DNA of 64,000 nucleotides from NCBI GenBank assembly GCA_963402885.1, contig OY727098.1, forward strand, positions 16,416,717 through 16,480,716. The letters are read 5' to 3'. The number at the start of each line of letters is the position of its first letter. Within the stretch, counting starts at the first letter, position 1. Positions 21,681-32,289 of this stretch are shown here, one piece after another. The translations under genes and the position numbers were made by a program. The notes below the pieces were generated by a model. The model was not told where the DNA came from. It did not search any database and saw only the letters and a program-made list of their open reading frames with translations. This DNA is from Antedon bifida (Eukaryota; Echinodermata; Crinoidea; Comatulida; Antedonidae).

Positions 21681-24600
21681 TCAAAAATAGCATTTGATTG
21701 ACCTAGGCCATTTAAAAGGCCACTCGTACTCATTAGGTACAATACCATTAACATTAGACTTAAAATAATAAAACATAGGAAACCAAACTTGTGCTCTTCT
21801 ATCTGCATGGTGCAATGTTTTGTTATTCGCAAGTGTATGATAATAAAGAAATAAACGAGACGAAATATAAAAAGCTATGACAACATCAATTGAATAATGT
21901 TCATGGCCTGCTAAGATAAAGAAAATGCCAAACAGATTGAGAACCCATGTCAGTGTGTGAAGAAGAGTAAACCTTCGCGGGGTGTCTGCAAAAGAGAATT
22001 AAATAAAATCACATTAGAAAGTAAGCCATGACCTGGAATGGCTGTTAAACATACGGGGGAAGTACACATATGTTGGCCACATGTTGGCCACATGTTGCTA
22101 AAGGTTCTGAGTTTTTAAGCTGAGTGAAGCAGTTAAGGTATGACAACTGGTGAGTACCACACATAATAATGATAAGTTGAATAATGATGATAAGTTGAAT
22201 AATGATAATAAATTAAATAATGTTCAATCCTATGGACAACTTTGGTCGCTTTGCGTTAAATGTTGATGTTAAAATATTATTAAATAAATAATAATGACAA
22301 CAATTATAAATAAATTATATATAAATAAAATACACAAGGTGTAAGCTCTGATGAAGTATTGCAAGATCAAAAACAATGCAATATTTTGAAATAGCTGTAC
22401 GAGTAATAATCAGATGTTTTGCCCTACTCTGACGTAATTTGTACTTTATACCAAGTACATTTGAGAATACTTGCGAAAAAATTTGCAAGTAGTTCTCGAG
22501 TGGGACTCGAACCCACGACCTCCAGATCACTAGCCTGGCGTTCATACCTCTAGACCACCGAGCTTGCGCTGATGGCTAGTGGTTAGATTCGAGCCCAAGT
22601 CAGAGTAGGGCAAAACATCTGATTATTCAACTCCCTAACGCAAAACTACAATTACAATCCTGTTGGTGCAGTACCCGCTGCTTACTTGGGCTCGAATCTA
22701 ACCACTAATGTACTTAGTATAAAGTATAAAGTACAAATTACGTCAGAGTAGGGCAAAACATCTGATTATTCAACTCCCTGACGCAAAACTACAATTACAA
22801 TCCTGTATGAGTAATAAATACAAATAATACTGGCGATACTATCAATGCCACTAATAAAAGTTCCTGATACCCTATGACATAATTTTTATGTTATGAGCAT
22901 GCGCAAGTCGACCGATACATAAACTTTTTTGGACTGAGTACGAATGGACGTTTTAAAATTATAAAACTGTAAAAAGATGGCGGAGAATGATCTCACGATG
23001 ATTTTTAAGAATTTAGAACTGCATTTTTTGTCGATGAGTAACAGTTGTAACTCAAATCTCAAAGTCTAACGTCTTTAGATTGGTTTACCTAAATACTAGT
23101 TATGTTTTCATTCTCCACATCAATAATATTGTTTGCCTAAAATAACCAATTAGATAAACAAAAGTATACCTACATTCAGTAATAAACATGTTTGACATGG
23201 TAAGACAAACAGTGTGTCCACTGAACATATAATCACCGCATGTGTGTACTCCAGTAAGAGACATACCCAGTCCAAATGAAATTTCAAATGCCCTATTTAA
23301 TTTGGTCCATATGTCACCATATACCTTAAGAAACAAAAAAGATTGTAAGTTATCAGTTATGATTTTCAAAATATGCTATCCCTGGGTGCAATGAAGGACA
23401 TTATAAACAGGAATGTGTGTATACTAAATATTGCAATAAAAACGTGATCTACAGTATTATAAATTCATTGTTTATAGTACAGTAAGCTCACCATAAACAC
23501 ACACATAAGACTAGGCTTGCTTAGCACTATACACTTTTACTAAAAACCATCTCTTCCAGTTTTTGAAATCTTAGTTCTACCTCTGGGACTACAAAAAAGA
23601 CAAAAAAAATACTATTTACTTTTCCAGCACACTGTAAGTGGATTCCAGGCACTGAGAGAGATGTTACAAACATTGTGACGCACCGTAAAAGAAACACAGT
23701 ACCAAGTAGTGCAAAGCAACGGCGCAAGACAATAAACCTAAAAAAAGAATGTTTTAAAGGTCAGTTACAATCAATAACAAACAAACATTATTTCTCAAAG
23801 GTTAGGCCAAATAACAAGAAGTTCCCTCCCACTGCATAAAAATGACTTTTAACCAAGGCCATTTAAATATTTTTTTCAAATCCTTCGATTTTTCATAGCA
23901 AACAACATGATTGTGCCGTGGTCATCAACCTAAATAGCTAAAGCTCTTCATAAAAAAAAAAGAATTTAAAATCCTGGACATGAAACTAACAATTCTTTTG
24001 GACTTCAATCTATTTATGATCAAACTCTATCAGTAAGGTTTGCATACATGTAGAATTAAGTATCACTCTTACAATCTTATTTTCATCTGAAAGCTCCGTC
24101 TACACTATCAAACTAGTTTGACAAAAAAGTGTGATGTTCCCAAATATGGTAGTGATATGTGACAAAAAATGGACATGATGGTGTCATATCACTATCATAT
24201 TTGGGAACATCATTACCATATTTGGGCACATCACACAAACTAGTTTGATAGATAGTGTAGACAGCACAGAGCTTTATTTACCTATGTTTATGTATAAATA
24301 TTGTAATCGAGAAAATTGATGCAAGGATTAATCCGCACATCTCACATGCTTGAAAAGCCCATGGTATCATAGGCACACTGTCCAGAAAAATGTCGGGTAG
24401 TGGAGGGTACTTTGTCATATCTGGAACACGGTCATGTACAACTACCATTACAAAAGCTGTCAGAAGGGCTACAACAAAAGCATAAACAAAACTGATAACT
24501 GTCTTGTGTATTTCACGTTCAAACTTTGGTTTATTAATATCTGTGGAATCCTGATATTGTACGGTTTTATTTGATCGTTTATTTCTGCGGCGTAAATGAA

Positions 24601-24892
24601 TAAAATCCCCTGAACTTGGTTTTCCATTTGTTTTGAAGGTGTCAATGCTGTCATATTCACTGGCTTGGTTGGTTTGAAGTGTAGAAATAAGAAGGTAAAG
24701 CCTTTTAATGTCTCCTAATATTTGTAATTGTAGTGGTGGAGTTTTTAAGTCATCCTCATTGAGTAATAAAAGAGCTTTCCCATCGATTTTATGCTTGTCA
24801 CAGAGAATCTTGCTATATTGTTGAAATCCATTGTGAATCAGCCATTGCTCTACATCAGAGCAAGTCCAAGTACTAGCAGATGTAGAATACAT
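21681..24892 (-). CDS. SAMD8: Sphingomyelin synthase-related protein (SAMD8/SMSr type)
   Basis: ER multispanning enzyme; vertebrate SMSr makes ceramide phosphoethanolamine and controls ER ceramide. Coding exons on the - strand: 24892-24282, 23737-23620, 23324-23174 and 21985-21681, giving 394 residues with matching phases. An N-terminal SAM domain (about 8-73) is followed by membrane segments from about 131 onward. The catalytic triad of the family is visible: His280 in [10 protein letters not shown], and His323 with Asp327 in HEHYSIDV. The His-His spacing of 43 matches sphingomyelin synthases. The end, VPNEYEWPF, matches SMSr. The SAM domain separates it from SMS1/2-type enzymes, though SMS1 also has one; the C-terminus favours SMSr. 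A CAG acceptor 16 bases upstream of the ATG indicates a noncoding 5' exon further up. A MITE abuts the first coding exon's donor. Confidence 0.93.
22340..22830. repeat. Composite SINE-like repeat cluster in SAMD8 intron
   Basis: GTCAGAGTAGGGCAAAACAT occurs at about 22600 and 22743 on the + strand and inverted at about 22415. GGTTAGATTCGAGCCCAAGT (about 22580) is inverted at about 22683. The words surround a tRNA-like segment. This looks like overlapping or nested SINE copies. Confidence 0.6.
22493..22564 (-). ncRNA. tRNA-like sequence, probably SINE head (Thr AGT-like)
   Basis: On the - strand there is an A box (TGGTCTAGAGGT), an anticodon-type stem CCAGG/TCTGG with loop CTAGTGA, and a perfect T arm, GTGGG-TTCGAGT-CCCAC. 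The acceptor stem pairs at only about five of seven positions and the D stem is weak. It sits inside a repeat cluster, so it is more likely the Pol III promoter part of a SINE or a decayed tRNA than a working tRNA. Confidence 0.55.
24091..24274. mobile_element. MITE, AAGCTCTGTC family, copy 5, next to SAMD8 splice donor
   Basis: Ends AAGCTCCGTCTACACTATC and GATAGTGTAGACAGCACAGAGCTT, with the full internal ATATTTGGGCACATCAC core. Its right end at 24274 is seven bases from the SAMD8 exon edge at 24282. On the - strand the intron begins GTAAATA and then enters the element. Confidence 0.85.
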
Positions 24893-24908
24893 ATTGAAAA
24901 GAATACCT

Positions 24909-25320
24909 CTGAAAAGAAACCATCATTATTGATGAAATTAAATCAAAGCCAATTCATTATATGGTAATGTAATATGTAATGTAATACCTTTTGTTAATTT
25001 GTTATTTGCTTGTTCATTGTTACGCCCATAATAGACTCCTTTGTTTTCTAGTGTACCCTTTTTCTATATGTATTCGTCTTTTACCAATATTCTATCAGTA
25101 CCTGATGATGACCTATGGTCGAAATTACTTGTACAATAAATATTTTATTTTGAGGCAGAAACAAGAAATTTGTCTGTTTTATTTTTATACATGATCCTGC
25201 CTATGCAGCACCTATTTCTTTCCTAATTATATGGTAACGTGTGAACATAAAATTAAATTTGTCAAAAGAACACACTTTATAGTACACAATACAGAATAAG
25301 TTTACTATATTACAAATTAA
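24909..25320. other. Intergenic/5' intron side of the divergent pair
   Basis: Lies immediately upstream of the SAMD8-like coding start on the - strand. A CAG acceptor (24909-24911 on the - strand) implies this stretch is the 3' part of a 5' intron. No coding exon recognised. Confidence 0.5.
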
Positions 25321-25750
25321 TTAGGCTAGCTAGGTCATCTAATCACTAGCTAGGTTAGCCAAACTAGCTTGGCCGACTAGGATAGCTGTCTGTCTGGCTA
25401 GCCCAGGGCTTTTGATTAATTAAACTAGAGGCTAGGTCCCTACTACACAGGCTACTACTACTAATCATACTAATAATAGTTTTAGTACAGACTACTAAAA
25501 AAGTAAACTAGCCTAGCCTAGGCGGCTTAAAAGGCTTATAATAATGATGAGGTTAGCCTACTACTAGAAGCAAAGATTGTATTGCTAGAGCCTACTAGAT
25601 AGAGGGCCTAGCTAGACCTCTGGGCCTAGTCCTAACTCCTAGTCTAGAGCTAGCCTAGGCCACCCTCTACTCTAGCCTACTAGCTAGCTAGATATAGCCT
25701 ATAAACCATGTTTTACGGCGCGACTTGTCTAGGCCTATATTATAGGCCTA
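25321..25750. other. CTAG/TAGGCC-dense block between divergent genes
   Basis: About 28 CTAG tetramers were counted by eye in 430 bases, against one or two expected for this base composition. Many are joined as CTAGCTAG or CCTAGG. It lies between the SAMD8-like and PLA2-like genes, where a shared promoter region would be expected. No coding frame. Confidence 0.6.
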
Positions 25751-25779
25751 GACAAGTCGCGCCGTAAAACATGGTTTAT
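25701..25779. repeat. Perfect 79 bp palindrome
   Basis: Arms 25701-25739 and 25741-25779 are exact reverse complements around a single T at 25740. The arms contain CCATGTTTTACGGCGCGACT and end at the centre with AGGCCTATA. It could extrude as a cruciform, or form a long RNA hairpin if transcribed. Confidence 0.9.
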
Positions 25780-26488
25780 TGCTCAAGGTATGTGAGGTGG
25801 AAATAATGGTTTTTGGGAATGTTCTTACATTTAAAACAAAAAGGCTGGTCTGATAAGCGTAGGCCTCTACTATCTAATTCTAAGTCGGAGGTGGTAGGCC
25901 TAGAAATGTGTAGAACGCCCATCATGCAACCATCCTATCTTCCAGAACACATGACACGCTCCGAGGGCGTTTTGGGGCCAGAGGTTATAATAAAGAGTTA
26001 CCATTTTCCTCTGGACCTACATTGATATGATAATTTCAGATCTTCCATTATTTAATTGTTAAAGCATTATTAAAAACGTATTAATAATATAAATTTTAAC
26101 TAATTAAATATTAACTAATTAAACAATTGTAAGCAATAAACAAAATCAAATATTATTATTGTTATATTGTGCATAATTCCCATTACCAAAATGGAGCTTT
26201 CTTCCTCATAAATATTCATTTCGTAATGTCAAAAAGATCATTCAAGCGTAGAAATGACAACAATGGAAGGCATGTTCTTTGTAAAACTCAGCCAAGAGGC
26301 TAATAATGCGTAATAAAAGCCACGTAGCACTGGTAAAGATATTTTGCTAATTAACAGGAAATATTCTATTTTTTAACAGAAAATTTCTTGTAACCCGTTA
26401 TGTAAATAAATCTTATTGATTGCGGAGACGACGTGGGTTCTAAATTTGATAAAGAAAATTCAGAAAGGGTAGCGAGAAGGGTAGCAAG

Positions 26489-29400
26489 ATGTATTGGACT
26501 CATTGGGAAAATCTAGGCCTACTCACCATGGTAATGACGTTTACGAACTACTGTGCTGCTAGTGAATTCCAGTTGCCACCCGAACTAAACGACGGTGTAC
26601 AGCTAAGCCCCGAGAAATCAGCACGAGTTATTGAGAGTATAAAAAAGCTGGGCAAATTGTATGACAAGGCTGACACTGGAAACAAAAACCAAAATATTGA
26701 CTGTGGATTTTATTGTCCAACAGGTAGGCATCCATTATCAAATAATTAAACACGTGATTCATTTACCTGGCATTAAATAGTTATATGTTAGGCCTATTTA
26801 CATCTTATAGTAACCCATAATATTAATTAAAAACAATGAAACATAAACTTGAATAATGGCACAACTATTTCATATTACACAAAATAAAAGTTAAAATTGT
26901 GCATAAAAAATGTATATGAACCATTAATTGAGTTCAATAAATACCGTATATATGATGAATGAATTCCATTAATATTAGGTAAGCAAATATGCAAGCAGTT
27001 ATAAATTCATTTAGTGTGGATTTTATTGTAAAATTAAAACTTAAAATGGAACAAATAAATAGATTTTTTCCAAATTATATTCAGATCTTATAGCCGTTGA
27101 AAAACCAAAGCATAAAGTCTATCCAGATGGCTGTGGAAGCCCAGAAAACAAGGTACTGTATGTATTTCTGTAGTTACAGATACAGGTGTCATTTGGAATA
27201 TTTTGAAGAATAAAAACATTGCTGCTTTAAGACAAGATCTATTACAGTTGGATTGACCTAACTTAGTGCCTAGATGCAGATGCTATCCCCCTACCCTTTT
27301 TTTCTTTTTTTTGTTATCATTTTAACTTCATGTTTAATAAAGCCATTCAGACTTAAGCCTTGTGCAAAAAATTCATTTGTATTTCGCTAAACCATTGGTA
27401 ATTTGAAGAGAGTGAGAGAGTTTATACAAGTTGCAATCTGTACATGGGGCATTCCACAGTATTTTTTTGTTACGGACGGGACATTTTTGAGAATATAACT
27501 AGACATATCTTAGAAATAAAAAAGAATACAAGATTCAAAGTAGAATAAATGTATACATATATGGCCAATGTTTATTATGAAAGTCAAAAAAAGAAAAAAG
27601 ACTGTACAAAAAAAAATTTATTATGAAAATTGTATGCGTCGCGGACAGGACGGCAAATGGACATGACGTATTGTAATATTTCTCCTCATTTAAAAGAGAT
27701 TTTAAAATTTGTTTTGTATTATTATGTTGCCAGATAGTTGTTTTAGATAATTGAATGTTAATTATAAAAATTAAACTGCAAATTTATTAATAAATATGAT
27801 TTATATGTCGTTACGGACGGGACATTTCTAACGTCGCGGACAGGACAACTTTGTCCACGTTAAAAAATTGTATAATTTTGCTATTAAAAAAATTTAAAAA
27901 TAAGTTTTTTACATCAATGAAATCTTTTATTTACAAATCAAAATATAATTCAACCTTTGAAACTCTGTTTAAAAGTTTATGTCATGTGAAAATATTAAAA
28001 TTCATAAATATGAAATATTATTTATAAAATTAATTATTCGAAGAGTTATAACGAGAAGAAATATTGTAAAATGTTATCAAAATATTTATTTACACTAATA
28101 TAAAAGTTATGCTTGGCATATTAAACAAGACTTCAAGATATTAACACATTTAAGGCGAATCTTTAAAAATTGGCGTTGGCGTTTGACGTCTGAATTTGTT
28201 AGTGGATCCAAGTTGCATCTGAAATTTTCTTCTATCCTTGCTTGGATTTAATAACTGTAGGCCTACTTCTATTAAAATTCAATCTTAATTATTTAGTATC
28301 TGATTTATAAAAGGTTCTTGGTTGCAAATTCACCAAAGAATAAAATCTACAAAGCGATGACCGCACCCAATACTCCCATTCATACTGGTCATGTTGTTTT
28401 GGATTTAGGTATTGTTCTTTTGTGGATTGTTATTTTAAATACAGACCACAATGTTTTGTGATTAATAAACAACAGTTAACACCTTTGTACAGTACTTCTC
28501 AGCCTACAGTACAAAAACACTTTTTAATTCTTACAATATTGTCATCACATCCATAAAAAAAATGTCCCATCCGTAACATTCAATACATTTTGATAGTAAT
28601 GTTTTTTTAATAAAAAAATACAAGTTTTAAAAAACTTGTTTAAATCTATTGCAATTTAATATCCTTAGGAGTTGAAAATTAAGATTTAAAATTAGGAATT
28701 AAATAACAATTTTAAAACCATTACTTCAATAAACACAAGTGAGGAAAAACCCCCAATCGAAATGTCTCAGAAGTAACAATTATGAATTTTGAAATGCAAG
28801 TATGAAATTAATAAACAATTTTAATAAAATACTTTATTATGAATAATTGGAGCTTACTTTGAAAAAAAAGTAACTGCAGTATATTTATATATGGGCAAAA
28901 ATGTTAACAAGATGCATGGTTTTATTATGAAATAAAAAGGATTTAAATGATATGTCCCATCCTTAACAAAAATGTCTGTCCCGTGCCTACGAAAAATGTC
29001 ATCAATATATTTTTGAATATGATATTTTCACCAAAAGTTTCAAAATATTTGTTTATAATGTATTGCATATAGTTTTAAAAGGAGAAAACAAAATATTAAA
29101 TTGTGTTATCAATACTTTTAACTGAAATGTAAAAAACACCATAAAACTGCTATTAAAATGTCGCGGATGGGACAATTATGAATTTTGAAATGTATATATG
29201 AAATTTAATAAACAAAATATGTGTTATAAAATGCTTGAATATGTACAATAGGGACATAGAGTAACTATATCTGGCAAAAAAATGTTCAAAAGATGCATGG
29301 TTTGTGAAATAATTAGGATTTAAATGATACGTCCCGTCCGTAACAAAAATGTCCCGTCCGTAACAATATATTTTTGAAATATGATATTTTCATCAAAATC

Positions 29401-31454
29401 TAAAATTTTCCAAAAATTTGTTCATAATATAATGAGATATAGTCCTCAGGAGGAGAAAATGAAATATCAAGATTTTTGCATCATTACTTTTAAAATAAAA
29501 GTAAAAAAACCGCCTAAAACGTCGCGGACGGGACATTTATGAATTTGAAATGGATGTATGAAATTAATAAACAACAAAATTTTAATTAAATACTTGATTA
29601 TGTATTATTGAGACATAAAGTAACTATATCTGTTGAAAAAACAGTAATAAGATGCATAGTTTATGAAATAAATAGGATTAAAAATGTCCCGTCCGTAACG
29701 CCAAATATGACTTTTTCATATTTAATATTCAATAACTTAAAAAGTCAATATCAGAAAAATAAAAAAAATGTTATTTAATAAACTTCAACATGTCTACTTT
29801 GAGAAATGGCCAAGAGTTACATCAAAATCAGTAAATGAAATTTTTAAACCCACGGACCAAATACTGTGGAATGCCCCACATTCAATTTTGTGTATAATTG
29901 TTTTTCTTCAGCTTGATTTTCCAGTTGTACCTGAAATTATAAAATGCTGTGATACACATGACATCTGTTATGGAACCTATGGAAAAGTTAAACATATATG
30001 CGATAAACATTTACACACGTGCATGGAAACAGAATGTAGAACTGCTATGAAATCTCTTGGGTTTAAAGAATCACAAGAACAAGGTAATATAGTATATAAC
30101 AAACAATTCGTTTACCAAAAAATGTGTCCTTCCACAACGTCGTATTATATAGGCCTAAAAAAGAAATCAAATATGTACAGTTAAAGAAAAAAAAACATTT
30201 TAGTATTTAAGAAATATGTACAGGTCAGCATAATTAATAAAGATATTCAGATTATTGAAATTTTGCCTTTGCATTTTGTAAGGGTATCATAGTACTAGTA
30301 AAGGGTTTATGGATAGTTCAATTAAAGCCCCCTTCCCTACGTTTTTTAGATCTAATTTAAGATCACAAACTATATTTAATGTAAAAATAATACTATATGG
30401 TCCTATTGCGATAACTTTTTTCGTCTTTAAACGGTTAAAAATGTGAAAAATAAGTCGATTCTAATAATTATAGCGGCCCGCTATAAATCCCAAAATGCAT
30501 TGCGCGCGGATTGATATTTTTGTTTTTCACCTGTAATTCGCCCACTTTTCGATCGATCGTGAGGCCAAAACAAATGGAAGACTCCTAACTTTTCAGCGAA
30601 AATACCGGGTTTTCCCCAATTTGTATCAACAGAGTGTAGCAAAAATAGAAAGACAATTAATGCAGCAACTATACAACGTCAGGCTAGGTATATATAGCTA
30701 GCGTACGATGTTCGTACGTTACCGATGTTTACCAGCTAGGCCTACAAAACTAAGCCTAGCTAGGCTAGGCCTAAGACCGTCCACAAGAGGTCGATCGCCG
30801 CGAGCTACTTAGGTAGTGCATTGTTTCTCACTTTTTATCATAATTTACCATAAAACGTACATTTAAGACAAGGAATGACATGGTTTAATGTTTTTAAAGT
30901 GATATATATGTATTATTTTCCAAAAAACGTCCAAAATTGCAGGGAAGGGGTCTTTAAGTACTTAATTCTACAGCCCTCCTTTCCTTGACCCCCTCTATTT
31001 CGATGTCCATGATCCATCACTGATCATTTTGTGTCGGCAGCTGTGAGTCAGAAAGGGAGGGGAGGGGAGTCAATCCTGCGTTATTGTTTAACCACATTCA
31101 TTTAAAAAAAATCAAACTGGTTTTATTTTTTCAGGATGCAAAATGATGAGTAAACTGTTATACTCCTCTATGATGAGCTCTAGTTGTGATGACTATAAAA
31201 AGGCACAGCAACAGGCTATACTATGTGAGACTGACGACGATGATGATAACGATGATGATAACGATGATGATAACGATGATGATAAAAAGGCAATAAGCAA
31301 AGAAATAGATGAGAAATCAGTAGAATATAATAATGATAGAAAATACGAAGCCGATGATGATTTTGTAAGTGTAGAAATAGAGGATTCCGATGTTCTTGAT
31401 GATGAAGATGTAATCAGTATTGAAGATGATTTAAAAATAAAAGATGAACTATAA
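26489..31454 (+). CDS. Group XII-like secretory phospholipase A2 with acidic tail and C-terminal KDEL
   Basis: Would hydrolyse the sn-2 acyl bond of phospholipids. Exons: 26489-26723, 27085-27152, 29912-30083 and 31135-31454, giving 264 residues with phases agreeing. The hydrophobic N-terminus (LGLLTMVMTFTNYCAAS) is a likely signal peptide; Met14 or Met16 could also start. The calcium loop is PDGCGSP (92-98), as in PLA2G12A, and the active-site block is CCDTHDICYG with His117 and Asp118. His is retained, unlike PLA2G12B. The core ends near Cys189. After it come (D)nN repeats and an acidic tail of about 75 residues ending KIKDEL, an ER-retrieval signal. Vertebrate family members are about 190 residues and, as far as I know, lack this tail. 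Likely an ER-lumen, calcium-binding form. A candidate AATAAA lies at 31821-31826. Confidence 0.87.
27446..29877. mobile_element. 2.4 kb non-autonomous DNA element in PLA2 intron 2
   Basis: Inverted termini GGGGCATTCCACAGTAT (27446-27462) and the exact reverse complement (29861-29877) are flanked by the direct repeat ACAT (27442-27445 and 29878-29881). The inside carries many copies, in both orientations, of TTACGGACGGGACATTT (for example near 27471, 27811, 28560, 28950, 29330, 29520 and 29690). The right half holds a tandem unit of about 365 bp. No transposase frame. The right end lies 34 bases before PLA2 exon 3. Confidence 0.8.
28763..29710. repeat. Tandem unit of about 365 bp inside the ACAT-flanked element
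   Basis: Three successive copies (starting near 28763, 29158 and 29520; the last partial) share ordered landmarks: GTCGCGGACGGGACA..TATGAATTTTGAAATG, then AAGATGCATGGTTT..GAAAT, then ATGTCCCGTCCGTAACAAAA. Diverged but collinear. Noncoding. Confidence 0.7.
30326..30953. mobile_element. TTAA-flanked MITE in PLA2 intron 3
   Basis: Ends AGCCCCCTTCCCTACGTTTTTT and, inverted, AGACCCCTTCCCTGCAATTT...GACGTTTTTT, with TTAA at 30322-30325 and 30954-30957. The interior includes an A+T/C+G patchwork with GCTAGGCCTA words. No frame. Confidence 0.6.
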
Positions 31455-31599
31455 ACAAAGATGTATTGGTGCTACTATAGCTTGATATTCGTTTGCGGGA
31501 GCCTGCACAACGTGTATCCCGCTACAAAGTGAAAACAAACAACGACCACCTTGAATTTTAATTAAAAAAAATTTTTATTTTGATAGAGATCAGAGTGGA

Positions 31600-31705
31600 G
31601 TTGTGGCTTGGTGGTTATGATGCTTGGCTACCAATCTAATGGTCCTGGGTTTAAATAATGTCAGAATTGTTTTCTAAAATGACAACTTACAACTCCACTC
31701 CCAAA
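31600..31705. repeat. tRNA-derived SINE-like fragment
   Basis: GTGGCTTGGTGGTTATGATG resembles a tRNA A-box region, and CCTGGGTTTAAAT a degraded B box. A GAGTGGAGTTGT word is repeated inverted about 80 bases later. It lies in the PLA2 3' region. Confidence 0.4.
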
Positions 31706-32210
31706 TAATTGTATTATACTTTGTTTATGTAAAGCATCTGTGTATGTTGTCTTGTTAACAGGATTGCCACCTCTTTAAGAAGGATAGTGAATTAATTCAC
31801 TCATCCTTGGCAATTTGCCAAATAAACAAACTAATATCTTAACAAAGGAATAATTGGTATGACCAATATTGTAATGTCCGTATGAGTAATGCCTGACTAA
31901 TAATAAAACGGCAATAAAGCAATCTGGATACATTCTTAACATCATAATTGCATCTAACATTATTACCATCGTTATTACACTTTAAATATTTAACCTTGAT
32001 ATTTATATTTTGTACTTTTTATAGCTGATAGTACGGTACCATATAGAAACGCGTGTTTATCTTCCCCGTTGATTACGTACAGTTTATTTTTTCAGGAAGA
32101 GAAATAAATGTATAATACATGTTTTACAAAATGTATTTGTTTTCATTATATAGTTGATTCATTTGCATCTATTTCTACGTCGTCCGGTTCAGTTTTTTTT
32201 GTTCGGTAAG

Positions 32211-32289
32211 GCTACGTTCACACCCGGAGGTTAATGCTTATACGGTACTAATCTGTAACTATACACATGACCATTGGTCTGAACGTAGT
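32211..32289. mobile_element. MITE of the GCTACGTTCACA family, short copy
   Basis: GCTACGTTCACACC at the left and CTGAACGTAG at the right are inverted. Same termini as the copy in the lectin 3' region. Confidence 0.5.

Noticed and set aside
25813-26025. 70-codon frame upstream of the PLA2-like gene
   Set aside because: No family features, and it begins just after the palindrome; no splice link to the PLA2 exons was found.
29768-29911. In-frame extension upstream of PLA2 exon 3
   Set aside because: It lies in the transposable element and before a TTTTTCTTCAG acceptor. Phase 0 joining to 27152 restores the family sequence without it.
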